DNA of 64,000 bases, taken from positions 1 through 64,000 of the forward strand of contig NZ_OBEL01000007.1 of NCBI RefSeq assembly GCF_900215605.1. The letters are read 5' to 3'. Positions 24,663-32,814 of the stretch are shown piece by piece (position 1 is the stretch's first letter; every line of letters begins with the position of its first letter). The stretch is from Cohaesibacter gelatinilyticus (GTDB taxonomy: Bacteria > Pseudomonadota > Alphaproteobacteria > Rhizobiales > Cohaesibacteraceae). The position numbers were made by a program, and so were the translations under genes. The notes under the pieces are model-generated. The model saw nothing but the letters and a program-made list of their open reading frames with translations. It was not told the origin of the DNA and made no database searches.

Positions 24663-25454
24663 CTATAAACGCCCCACTACATTGGACTTGAGAGCAATTC
24701 TATGCGCAGCTGCCGTCAGATCTGTCAAATATTCATTAACCACATTGTCTATCGCAAAATTCTTCTCGGCCCAAACCAGATTGAGCGCACCAATGGGCCT
24801 GCCATCCTGTATGATCGGCACGGCAATTGCCGCAGGAATGACCCCGTAATCAACTGCCCTTCCCCAATGGCCTTTTTCGCGCTGGGCATAGCCGTTGGCA
24901 CGGATCTGCCTGACAAGCACATCAAAGCGATGAACCGCTGGCAATTCCGTCTTCATGGCATGTTTGGACAGATCTTTCAGAGCAGCCTTCAAATCCTCTT
25001 GCGGCAAGGCCACAAGGAAGGCCAGACCAAGAGCCGAACAGAAGGGCGACGGGCGAAAGCCGATGCAATAGGGATAAATGCCGTGGGTATCAAAAGAACG
25101 GGTGGTGTCGATAATCTCAATCCTGCCATTGCCCAGATCACTGGCTAGATCCACTGCCAGTCCGGTCTTTTGCGACAGATCGAGAATGATATCCTTGGCA
25201 TTTTCGACCAGCAGATCAAAACCGGCGACCTTTTGCCCTTGCCCCGGCATGCCCGAGCCAATCTGATAGACGCCGTCTCCGGTCCGGCGCACCAGCCAAC
25301 GCTGGCTCTCCATCGTGGCACACAGCCGCAAGATGGTCGCCTTGGGCAAACCGGTACGAACAGCCAGCGCCGCCAGCGACGAAGGGCCATGTTCGGCAAT
25401 CACATTCAAAATATCCATGGCCCGCAAAACGGATCGATTGAGAGTGAGGCTCAT
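24663..25454 (-). CDS. IclR family transcriptional regulator
   Basis: 263 residues from the ATG at 25454. A longer start at 25508 exists, but a 17-bp palindrome lies between the two, which fits an operator upstream of the later start. The N-terminal winged HTH (LNRSVLRAMDILNVIAEHG...TGLPKATILRLCATM) and the C-terminal IclR effector domain (FDLLVENAKDIILDLSQKTG, FSALGLAFLVALP) are both clear; length is normal (about 250-270). It is divergent from the TRAP transporter genes that start 166 bp away and probably controls them. Confidence 0.85.
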   Translation of the reverse strand: MSLTLNRSVLRAMDILNVIAEHGPSSLAALAVRTGLPKATILRLCATMESQRWLVRRTGDGVYQIGSGMPGQGQKVAGFDLLVENAKDIILDLSQKTGLAVDLASDLGNGRIEIIDTTRSFDTHGIYPYCIGFRPSPFCSALGLAFLVALPQEDLKAALKDLSKHAMKTELPAVHRFDVLVRQIRANGYAQREKGHWGRAVDYGVIPAAIAVPIIQDGRPIGALNLVWAEKNFAIDNVVNEYLTDLTAAAHRIALKSNVVGRL

Positions 25455-25485
25455 CGTCGAGACTGATCCTGTTTTTTCAAAGTGC

Positions 25486-25502
25486 GTTTCATCTAATGAA
25501 AC
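25486..25502. promoter_or_regulatory. Candidate IclR operator palindrome
   Basis: GTTTCATCTAATGAAAC has perfect 7-bp arms and a 3-bp centre. It lies 31 bp before the preferred IclR start and about 118 bp before the TRAP gene start, in the shared promoter region. Confidence 0.5.
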
Positions 25503-25620
25503 ACCCATTCGTGCTTATACGCATTCCATCCTAGACTGCCCTCCATCGCAGATGCACCAAAAACCTTCAACTGAAAAATAAGAATGAGGGTTTTGGTGAG
25601 ATGCGTGGGGAGGAACCAAA

Positions 25621-27507
25621 TTGACCAATATCGCTTCATCGGCGCGCCGGGTGACGGCTCAATCACTGTCGCTGATCATTGTCTCGACCATTCTCTATGT
25701 CTCCGTTTTCGGCGTCTTCAATGACTCTTACCTACGGGTCGGAATGCTGCTGGTCAGCAGCCTTTTGCTGCTATTATCAGATGATTACACCAAGGGCAGC
25801 CTGCTCTATCGCATCCTGTCACTCGCTGTCGCCTGTCTGCTGGGTCTGGCGGTCTTTCAATATTTCCGCGCCTCCGAAGAGATCGAAACCGGGCTTTACT
25901 TCCTCACCAGTCAGGATATCTGGTTCGGCATCCTTGGCATCATCGCGGTGATCGAGCTGACCAGACGCGCCGTTGGCTCTGTCATGGCCGTGGTTGCCAG
26001 CTCCTTGTTTCTCTATGGTCTGTTTGGACACATGGCCCCGGGCCTGATGCGCCATGCGGGCATCTCGACCGAAGAAATCATCCAGGTCCTGTGGTTCTCC
26101 TTTGACGGTGTCTTTGGCCGTCCCATGGCGACGGTCACCGCCACCATTCTCATCTTCATTCTATTCGGTGCGGTGCTGGAGCTTTTGCGTATCGACCGGG
26201 TGCTGGTGCAATTGGCGCTCAGAGCTACCGGCGGCTTGCGTTCCGGCCCCGCGGCGGCCGCCACCATTGCCAGTGGCCTGTTCGGCACCATTTCCGGCAG
26301 TGCGGTGGCCAATGTAGTCGGCACCGGGGTCATCACCATTCCGTTGATCAAGAAACATGGCTTCAAACCAAAATTCGCCGCCGCCGTGGAAGCTGCTGCC
26401 TCATCTGGCGGGCAGATCACCCCGCCCATCATGGGGGCGGTGGCCTTCATCATGGCCGATATCACCGGCGTGCCCTATCTTGCCATCTGCCTTGCCGCCG
26501 TGGTGCCTGCCGCGCTGTATTATGGTGGCCTTTTCATGGCCATTTCCAGCGCCGCCCGCAGCCTGACCCCAAAGGAAACAGCGGTCGAGCCCATCTCCTT
26601 CGATTGGCGCGAACTGGCGCAAATAGCCGTTTTCGTCCTTTCCCTGACTGCCATCGTGGTGGCCATGGTCAATGGCCTCTCGGCAGCTTATGCAGGTTTC
26701 ATCGGGCTGATCACCGCCGCCATTCTCGGCTTTGCCATTCGACCAGATCTGTTGCTGGATGGCGAGGGCTGGCTCCGCTTCCTTCGTCTTGGCGGGCTGA
26801 TCTCGGCACAATTGGTGGTGATTGTCGCCGCCGTTGGTGTGGTCATTGGCGTTTTGAACATGACCGGCGTCGGTCTGCGCTTCGCCTCTCTTGTCTCCAG
26901 CTATGCCGATGGGCATCTCGCCATCTCACTGGTCTTGATGGCGGTCGCCTGCCTGATGCTGGGCATGGGCATGCCAACCGTGCCCGCCTATCTGATCATC
27001 GTGCTGATCATGGGCCCGTCCTTGCAGCAATTGGGCATCCCCATCGTCCATACTCATATGTTCGTGCTCTATTTCGGGGTTCTTTCTGCCGTGACACCGC
27101 CCGTAGCGCTGGCCGCCTTTGCCGCCGCCCCCATAGCCGGGGCCGGAGCCAGCCCCATGGCAACGGCGTTCGAGGCCTCTCGTCTCGCCCTGCCCGGCTT
27201 TGTCATTCCCTTTGCCTTTGTCTATCAGCCAGCGCTTTTGCTTGGCACCGGATATGAGCTGGCGCAATCAGCTCAATCCATTCTCTTCGTTCTGCTCTCT
27301 GTGCTGATGATCTCGCGGGCCTGCTATCCACGAACTGATAAGCAATACATGATCCCCGTCGGATTGGGTCTGGCAGCTGCGCTTCTTTTCTTTGGCCCGC
27401 TTGTCTCCTGGATCGCGACCGCGGCCACCCTTCTTCTTTTGCTCTTTGATGATGGAGCCATGAACCTCTTTTTGAAATCCAGTGATAAAATGGGAGAAAC
27501 CAAATGA
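25621..27507 (+). CDS. TRAP transporter large permease, fused 4TM/12TM type
   Basis: 628 residues with about 15-16 membrane segments. The start is TTG at 25621, with GGGGAGGA 5 to 12 bp before it. The DctM-type core is seen in the middle (GSGxA...GSAVANVVGTGVITIPLIKKHG, GGQITPPIMGAVAF, MGMPTVPAYLI), and the C-terminal part adds helices typical of TAXI-associated fused permeases. It imports an organic acid-type solute with Na+ or H+, using the binding protein encoded next. The ATG of that gene overlaps the stop codon (ATGA at 27504-27507), so translation is coupled. IclR regulator divergent upstream. Confidence 0.85.
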   Translation: MTNIASSARRVTAQSLSLIIVSTILYVSVFGVFNDSYLRVGMLLVSSLLLLLSDDYTKGSLLYRILSLAVACLLGLAVFQYFRASEEIETGLYFLTSQDIWFGILGIIAVIELTRRAVGSVMAVVASSLFLYGLFGHMAPGLMRHAGISTEEIIQVLWFSFDGVFGRPMATVTATILIFILFGAVLELLRIDRVLVQLALRATGGLRSGPAAAATIASGLFGTISGSAVANVVGTGVITIPLIKKHGFKPKFAAAVEAAASSGGQITPPIMGAVAFIMADITGVPYLAICLAAVVPAALYYGGLFMAISSAARSLTPKETAVEPISFDWRELAQIAVFVLSLTAIVVAMVNGLSAAYAGFIGLITAAILGFAIRPDLLLDGEGWLRFLRLGGLISAQLVVIVAAVGVVIGVLNMTGVGLRFASLVSSYADGHLAISLVLMAVACLMLGMGMPTVPAYLIIVLIMGPSLQQLGIPIVHTHMFVLYFGVLSAVTPPVALAAFAAAPIAGAGASPMATAFEASRLALPGFVIPFAFVYQPALLLGTGYELAQSAQSILFVLLSVLMISRACYPRTDKQYMIPVGLGLAAALLFFGPLVSWIATAATLLLLLFDDGAMNLFLKSSDKMGETK

Positions 27508-28541
27508 CCAGACCAGTCCTGACCCGGCGCACCCTCATCAAGGGCGCAACCGCCATGACGGCAGCCAGCCTCATTCCCAATATGGCCCTGTCCAAAGAGC
27601 TGCTGCGCATGTCGACCCTTGGCCCGGGCACCAGCCCGAACCTTGTGATGACCATGTTTGCCAGCATCGTTAACAAGCAGCTGCCAGACTATGAAATTCA
27701 GGTCAATGCCACCGGTGCCGCCACCCGCCATGTACTGGAAGTCGCCATGGGCAAAAGCATGTTCTGCATGTCCTCTCCCACCATCCATGCCTTGATGCGC
27801 AAAAATCTGGCCATGTATAAAAAGATCAAGCAGGCCCCGGAACTGGTCACCAAACTGCGCACGGTCTTCAATTTCCCCATGGGTCTCTATCACATCGCGG
27901 TCTATGACTCCTCCGGCATCAAATCCATTGCGGACGCCAAGGGAAAACGCGTCTTCCTCGGCCCTCCGGGCGGGGCCGCCTTCACCACCATGAAGCGCCT
28001 GTTCAAGGCCGTTGCAGGTCTGGAAGAAGGCGAGGATTATGAAGCGGTGAAACTGGGCTGGGATGCAGCCGCCGCTGCCTTTCAGGATGGCAATCTCGAT
28101 GTCTATTGCAATCCGACCAATGCCCCAAGCCCGGTTCTGACGCAGATTGCGGTCACAAACAAGATTCGCTTCCTTGGCATCCCGGCAGACAAGCTGAAGA
28201 CAGAAGGCGTGCAAAAGCTGACCCGCCGTCCGGGCTTCAAGGCTACCACCCTGCCAAAGGGCGTCTATGGCGACAACCAGGTCAATGAAGGCGATGTCAC
28301 CACCCTTGGCGTCACCGTGGGCGTGGTCACCAACGAGAAAGCTGGCGACGACATGATCTATGAAATGACCAAGGCTTTCTATGCCGGCGTGGCCGATCTG
28401 AAAGGCTCCTCCCCATGGCTGGAAGTCGTCACCCCGGAGGCCGCCGTTGCCGACATCAATCTGCCGCTTCATGCCGGGGCCTATCGCGCCCTGACCGAGC
28501 TTGGCGTCACCATTCCGGATGCGGCCAAGCCCGTTTCCTAA
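27504..28541 (+). CDS. TAXI family TRAP transporter solute-binding protein
   Basis: 345 residues. The N-terminus TRRTLIKGATAMTAASLIP holds a twin-arginine type motif (R-R-T-L-I-K), so Tat export is plausible. The mature part follows the TAXI layout: LGPGTSPNLVMTMF, NATGAATRHVLEVAMGK, then PMGLYHIAVYDSSG and KGKRVFLGPPGGA. These periplasmic proteins deliver small carboxylates or amino acids such as glutamate to the fused permease. The exact ligand cannot be read from sequence. Coupled to the permease gene by a 4-bp overlap; about 100 bp downstream begins a RIME-like repeat. Confidence 0.85.
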   Translation: MTRPVLTRRTLIKGATAMTAASLIPNMALSKELLRMSTLGPGTSPNLVMTMFASIVNKQLPDYEIQVNATGAATRHVLEVAMGKSMFCMSSPTIHALMRKNLAMYKKIKQAPELVTKLRTVFNFPMGLYHIAVYDSSGIKSIADAKGKRVFLGPPGGAAFTTMKRLFKAVAGLEEGEDYEAVKLGWDAAAAAFQDGNLDVYCNPTNAPSPVLTQIAVTNKIRFLGIPADKLKTEGVQKLTRRPGFKATTLPKGVYGDNQVNEGDVTTLGVTVGVVTNEKAGDDMIYEMTKAFYAGVADLKGSSPWLEVVTPEAAVADINLPLHAGAYRALTELGVTIPDAAKPVS

Positions 28542-28640
28542 AACCAAGACAGAAATCCTCGGTTCTCATCTTTCCAGAGAGAAGGAGCCGACAGGAAAGT
28601 CTGGCCGGGGCAACCTCCGCCCCGGTCAGATGCTCGTATA

Positions 28641-28686
28641 AGCGAATTCTTATCCGAAAAGTCTGCAACTTTTCTCAGAACGCGCT
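28641..28686. repeat. RIME-like palindromic repeat, copy 2
   Basis: AGCGAATTCTTATCCGAAAA start, CTTTTCTCAGAACGCGCT end. The first 38 bases equal copy 1 at 14383. Confidence 0.7.
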
Positions 28687-28699
28687 GTAAATAGAAATC

Positions 28700-28767
28700 C
28701 AGCCCTCTCCTCCTCCCAATCGTCTATCAGGGCACCATGTCGGGTGGTTGGGAGGAGGAGAGAGCTG
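28700..28767. repeat. Long GC-rich palindrome, copy D
   Basis: CAGCCCTCTCCTCCTCCCAA pairs with GGGAGGAGGAGAGAGCTG, with central AGGGCACCAT. It is the most diverged copy, but changes on one arm are matched on the other (CTCCTCC with GGAGGAG), so the stem is preserved. Confidence 0.75.
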
Positions 28768-28811
28768 GCCCAGAATTACCAAGCCAAACCAAAGACTTTG
28801 GAACACATCGC

Positions 28812-30416
28812 ATGGCCAAGAATGTTCTTTTCATCATGTGCGACCAGCTGCGCTGGGATTATCTGTCCTGCACCGGACATCCGCACTTAGCGACTCCCAA
28901 TATCGACAAGCTGGCCGAGCGCGGAATGTTGTTCGATCGCACCTATGTGCAATCTCCCATTTGCGGCCCATCGCGCATGTCCTTCTATACCGGTCGCTAT
29001 GTCAGCTCGCACGGATCGACCTGGAACAATATCCCGCTGAAAGTCGGCGAGATGACCCTTGGTGATCATCTACGCCCGATGGGTGTGCGCACCGCGCTCT
29101 GCGGCAAGACCCATATGACAGCTGATGCCGAAGGTATGCGCCGCCTTGGCCTGGCACCAGACAGCACCATCGGCGTACTGGTCTCCGAATGCGGGTTCGA
29201 ACCCTTTGAGCGCGAAGACGGCCTTCACCCGGACGGCAACCGCTATGCCCGCAATGAGGCTTATGATAGCTACATGAAAGAGCAAGGCTGGCAGGATGAG
29301 AATCCTTGGAACAGCGTTGCCAACAGCGCCGAAGATGACGAGGGCAATATCCTCAGCGGCTGGTTCATGGAACATGCCGACAAACCGGCCCGCGCAACGG
29401 ACGAGCAAAGCGAGACCCCTTACATCACCCGCCGGGCAATGGACTTCATCAATGAGGCGGGCGACCAACCTTGGTGCCTGCATCTTAGTTATATCAAGCC
29501 CCATTGGCCCTATATCGTGCCAGCCCCTTACCACGACATGTATGGGCCAAACACCCATATGCCGGTGGTCAAATCCGAGGCCGAGCGCGAAGATCCGCAT
29601 CCGGTCTTTGGCGCTTTCATGGAAGAGCGCGTCTCCCGCGCTTTCTCGCAAGACCATGTCCGCACCCGCGTAATTGGCGCTTATATGGGTCTGATCAAAC
29701 AGCTCGATGATCAGATCGGCGAGCTGATGCGTTTCATGGACGAGAAGGGCCTAAGCGATGACACCATGATCATCTTCACCTCCGACCATGGCGATTATCT
29801 TGGCGATCACTGGATGGGCGAAAAGGAGCTGTTCCATGATCCGTCCTCACGCATTCCGCTGATCGTGGTCGATCCAAGCCCCGAGGCCGACGCCACAAGA
29901 GGCATCAAGAGCGATACCCTGATCGAAGCCATCGATATCGTGCCAACCATATTGGATTTTTATGGCGGCAAGGAAGTGCCCCATATTCTGGAAGGCAAAT
30001 CCCTTTTGCCGGTGCTGCATGGCGACGTGAGCAAAGTGCGCGACTTTGCCGTCTCGGAATATGACTATTCCATGCGCGATGTCCGCACCCGCCTTGGCGT
30101 GGAAGTGGCGGATGCCAAACTCACCATGCTATTCGATGGTCGCTGGAAATATATCTATGCCGAGGGTTTCCGTCCCATGCTGTTCGATCTGGAGCATGAC
30201 CCTGATGAGCGGATAGATCTGGGGGGCCTGCCGGACTATGCCGATCAGTGCCAAAAAATGGAGCGGCTGTTCTTTAACTGGTGCCGCCGCACAAACCAGC
30301 GCACCACCATGTCCGACGAAGACATTGGTGGCCGCAATGCCAGCAAAGGCGAAGCCAAGGTCGGCATCCTCATTGGCTATTGGAACGAGCAGGAACTGGA
30401 AGACATGAAGGACTAG
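28812..30416 (+). CDS. Sulfatase family hydrolase (type I, Cys formylglycine motif)
   Basis: 534 residues from the ATG at 28812; a longer start at 28737 would fall inside palindrome D and is rejected. The start NVLFIMCDQLRWDYLSC supplies metal-binding Asp residues. C51-G-P-S-R55 followed by MSFYTGR is the sulfatase signature whose Cys is turned into formylglycine. Further family segments are KPHWPYIVPAPYHDMY and FTSDHGDYLGDHWMGEKEL. No signal peptide, so it acts in the cytoplasm, as many choline-sulfatase or phosphonate monoester hydrolase relatives do. Substrate unknown. GntR and tricarboxylate-type transporter genes follow, which suggests uptake and hydrolysis of a small sulfate or phosphonate ester. 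Confidence 0.8.
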   Translation: MAKNVLFIMCDQLRWDYLSCTGHPHLATPNIDKLAERGMLFDRTYVQSPICGPSRMSFYTGRYVSSHGSTWNNIPLKVGEMTLGDHLRPMGVRTALCGKTHMTADAEGMRRLGLAPDSTIGVLVSECGFEPFEREDGLHPDGNRYARNEAYDSYMKEQGWQDENPWNSVANSAEDDEGNILSGWFMEHADKPARATDEQSETPYITRRAMDFINEAGDQPWCLHLSYIKPHWPYIVPAPYHDMYGPNTHMPVVKSEAEREDPHPVFGAFMEERVSRAFSQDHVRTRVIGAYMGLIKQLDDQIGELMRFMDEKGLSDDTMIIFTSDHGDYLGDHWMGEKELFHDPSSRIPLIVVDPSPEADATRGIKSDTLIEAIDIVPTILDFYGGKEVPHILEGKSLLPVLHGDVSKVRDFAVSEYDYSMRDVRTRLGVEVADAKLTMLFDGRWKYIYAEGFRPMLFDLEHDPDERIDLGGLPDYADQCQKMERLFFNWCRRTNQRTTMSDEDIGGRNASKGEAKVGILIGYWNEQELEDMKD

Positions 30417-30442
30417 ACTTTGTCTCTGTCATCCCCCGCAAC

Positions 30443-30471
30443 AAAACCCCGTGCTGATCACATGGGGTTTT
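30443..30471. terminator. Terminator between sulfatase and GntR genes
   Basis: AAAACCCC and GGGGTTTT form the stem around a 13-nt loop. The flanking bases ATCCCCCGCAA and CTTTTGC recur at the terminator near 36133. Confidence 0.75.
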
Positions 30472-30513
30472 CTTTTGCAAGAATGCTATCTTCCGCCCTT
30501 TGCAACGCGGATA

Positions 30514-31164
30514 TCACATCTCGAACGCGATTTGCAGATGGATGCGATAGGAGCTTTCGATATGATCTTTCGCAGCCTGTTCTGCGCGGTCCGGGTCCCG
30601 GGCGCGGATGGCATCGACGATGGCCTTGTGTTCCTTATACAATTCCGCCGGTCGCCCTTGCGGGATATATCGGGCACCACGCAGCAAGGCCAGATCATCG
30701 CTCAAGGCATTGAAGGTCTTGAGCAGGAAGCGGTTTTTCGCGGCATAGAAAATGGCTTTGTGCAGATCCCAATTGCCCTGATTCAGCGCCCGCTTGTCCG
30801 CATTCTCGCCATGCGCCCTGTCGAGAATGACCTGCATCTGTTCGATTTCCATATCAGATGCATGCTGCGCAGCAAAGCGCGCGGCAATGCCCTCCAATTG
30901 CTGACGCAAGAGATACAGCTCGGAAATTTCCAGCCGATCCAGCTCGGCCACCACAGCCCCGCGCTGCGGCTCGATGGTGACGCGCCCTTCTGACTGCAAC
31001 CGGCGAATGGCCTCGCGCACCGGCGTACGGCTGATGCCCAATCGATTGGCAATCGAGGCTTCCTTGATGCGCTCTCCGGGATGAAATTGCCCTTCGCGAA
31101 TGTCCTCCAGAAGCTGGCGATACACTTTTTCTGCCAAGGGCAAATCTGAATTTTCGGCTGACAT
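30514..31164 (-). CDS. GntR family regulator (FadR/FCD type)
   Basis: 216 residues. The N-terminal winged HTH reads EKVYRQLLEDIREGQFHPGERIKEASIANRLGISRTPVREAIRRL. The C-terminal FCD domain (about 80-210) has DLHKAIFYAA and the Asp/His residues used for metal or ligand binding in this class, plus HKAIVDAIRARD. It converges on the sulfatase gene and is divergent from the tctC-type gene 174 bp away, so it most likely controls the transporter operon and possibly the sulfatase gene. Confidence 0.85.
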   Translation of the reverse strand: MSAENSDLPLAEKVYRQLLEDIREGQFHPGERIKEASIANRLGISRTPVREAIRRLQSEGRVTIEPQRGAVVAELDRLEISELYLLRQQLEGIAARFAAQHASDMEIEQMQVILDRAHGENADKRALNQGNWDLHKAIFYAAKNRFLLKTFNALSDDLALLRGARYIPQGRPAELYKEHKAIVDAIRARDPDRAEQAAKDHIESSYRIHLQIAFEM

Positions 31165-31282
31165 GGATATCCGAACTCACTTTAAATAACCCTAACACAC
31201 TGATGTGCTGGCATTTTCATCGACTGCATCTATCTGGGATCACTTTTAGAACATTACGATTGATTTTTCAAAATGTTTATGA

Positions 31283-31294
31283 TTGTATGCATAA
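31283..31294. promoter_or_regulatory. Candidate GntR operator
   Basis: TTGTATGCATAA, with the perfect core TATGCATA, lies between the divergent GntR and TctC-type genes. FCD-type GntR proteins often bind short dyads of this shape. The symmetry is short, so chance is possible. Confidence 0.3.
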
Positions 31295-31337
31295 AAGTAC
31301 ATTTCATGAAAAATGTGCACCAACCAGGAGGAAGCCG

Positions 31338-32303
31338 ATGTATGCCGCAATGAAATCAATCCTGATCGGAGCTGCAATGGCAGTTGCCAGCACCACATTT
31401 TCAATGGCAGATGATTATCCCAAAAAGCCCGTCAGTATGATTGTTGCCTATTCGCCAGGTGGCGGCACCGATACCGCTGCGCGCATTCTGGCCAATTACA
31501 TGAACAAGCATCTTGGCCAGCGACTGATCATCCGCAACAAGCCCGGCGCGGGCGGTCAGGTTGGCTTTTCGGCGCTGGCACGTGCCAAGAATGACGGCTA
31601 CACCATCGGCTTCATCAATATCCCGTCGATTTTTCTGGTGAAGATGTTGCGCGAGAATGTGCCGTTCAATATGTCTGACTTCGAACCCATCGGAAATATC
31701 CAACTGGATCCGGTTGTTCTGACAGTACCTGCCGACAGCCCCTACAAGACCTTTGCCGACTTTGCCAAAGCAGCCAAAGCCAAGCCGGGCGGTCTGACCG
31801 TGGGCGGTGACGGGCCACAATCAAACAACCAGCTCCAGCTGGTGGTGACAGAAGATGCGCTTGGCATTGATGTAAACTTTGTTCCGTTCAACGGCTCCGG
31901 CCCTGCCATCACCGCAACCATCGGCAAACAGGTGGATGCTTCCGTGCCCTCTGCCAGCTCTGCCACTGGTCAGGTGAAAGATGGACGCTTGCGCGCACTC
32001 GCCGTCTTTGCCGCCAAGCGCTATCCCTATCTGCCGGATGTACCAACCATCGCGGAGGCTTCCGGCACCGAGGTTCAGAATATCGGCGCATCCATGCGCG
32101 GTGTCGCGGTGCCAAAAGGTGTCTTGCCTGAGCAAAAGGCCGTTTTGGAAAAAGCCTTCAAGGATGTGGTCAATGATCCGAAATTCATCGCCCATATCGA
32201 ACGTCTGGGCCTGCCTCTGACCTATATGAGCGCAGCTGAATTCGGCGACTATCTGTCCTCAGCCGAGAAAAGCATTGGCGGCTATGTCGAGCTGCTGAAG
32301 TAA
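31338..32303 (+). CDS. Tripartite tricarboxylate transporter substrate-binding protein (TctC/Bug family)
   Basis: 321 residues from the ATG at 31338, with a perfect AGGAGG 5 bp before it; a longer frame back to 31203 lacks one. The signal peptide is about 1-24 (AAMAVASTTFSMA). Family segments: YPKKPVSMIVAYSPGGGTDTAARI, NKPGAGGQVGFSALARAKNDGYT and the C-terminal GVAVPKGVLPEQ. Bug-type receptors bind carboxylates through a loop between the lobes. It starts the order tctC-tctB-tctA. Ligand unknown; a sulfonated, sulfated or aromatic carboxylate related to the nearby sulfatase is an inference. Confidence 0.85.
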   Translation: MYAAMKSILIGAAMAVASTTFSMADDYPKKPVSMIVAYSPGGGTDTAARILANYMNKHLGQRLIIRNKPGAGGQVGFSALARAKNDGYTIGFINIPSIFLVKMLRENVPFNMSDFEPIGNIQLDPVVLTVPADSPYKTFADFAKAAKAKPGGLTVGGDGPQSNNQLQLVVTEDALGIDVNFVPFNGSGPAITATIGKQVDASVPSASSATGQVKDGRLRALAVFAAKRYPYLPDVPTIAEASGTEVQNIGASMRGVAVPKGVLPEQKAVLEKAFKDVVNDPKFIAHIERLGLPLTYMSAAEFGDYLSSAEKSIGGYVELLK

Positions 32304-32339
32304 CCGACATTGCAATAACCAACCGGGAAGGCCGTGATC

Positions 32340-32804
32340 ATGTTCAATGAACGCAGCAAAGATATCCTGTTTTGCAGTCTAACCTTTATCGCGGCCTCTG
32401 CGGTGCTGATAACCAGTTTCAGCTATCAGCCCGCATCGGCCTATTTCCCGCAATTACTGGCCATATTCATAGCCATTCTGGCGGTGACATTGGGCATCAA
32501 CAGACTGAAAGCATCTGCGGACCCCACCGCAGATGCCGAAGCTGAAAAATCCAGAGACCTGGCGGATCTGGCAGGCTTTGCAAAGGTGGTCATCAGCATC
32601 CTTGCCTATACAGGACTGATGCTCGTGGTGGGCTTCCCACTGGCTACCTTTTTGTTTCTGTCCCTGACGATGGTGATCTCCGGCGAACGGCGCCCCTTGC
32701 TGGTGTTGCCGGTGGCGCTGGGACTGACCGGCCTTTTGTATTTCCTCTTCTTCTGGTTCCTGGGTGTTTACCCGCCTGAGGCCCTTCTTTTCGAGCTGAT
32801 CTGA
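32340..32804 (+). CDS. Tripartite tricarboxylate transporter small permease (TctB family)
   Basis: 154 residues from the ATG at 32340, with GGGAAG 9 bp before it (a GTG at 32334 would be too close). Four membrane segments (about 12-30, 35-55, 80-105, 115-150) with a charged loop after the second fit TctB. It lies 36 bp after the binding-protein gene and 10 bp before the large permease gene. Confidence 0.8.
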   Translation: MFNERSKDILFCSLTFIAASAVLITSFSYQPASAYFPQLLAIFIAILAVTLGINRLKASADPTADAEAEKSRDLADLAGFAKVVISILAYTGLMLVVGFPLATFLFLSLTMVISGERRPLLVLPVALGLTGLLYFLFFWFLGVYPPEALLFELI

Positions 32805-32814
32805 GGACTATCAG

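Noticed and set aside
27324-28547. Minus-strand frame of 407 codons
   Set aside because: Antisense to the end of the TRAP permease gene and the whole TAXI gene; Gly/His-rich composition typical of shadow frames.
28737-28811. Longer N-terminus for the sulfatase
   Set aside because: These codons lie in palindrome copy D, and sulfatases begin directly with the NVLFIMCDQ-type strand.
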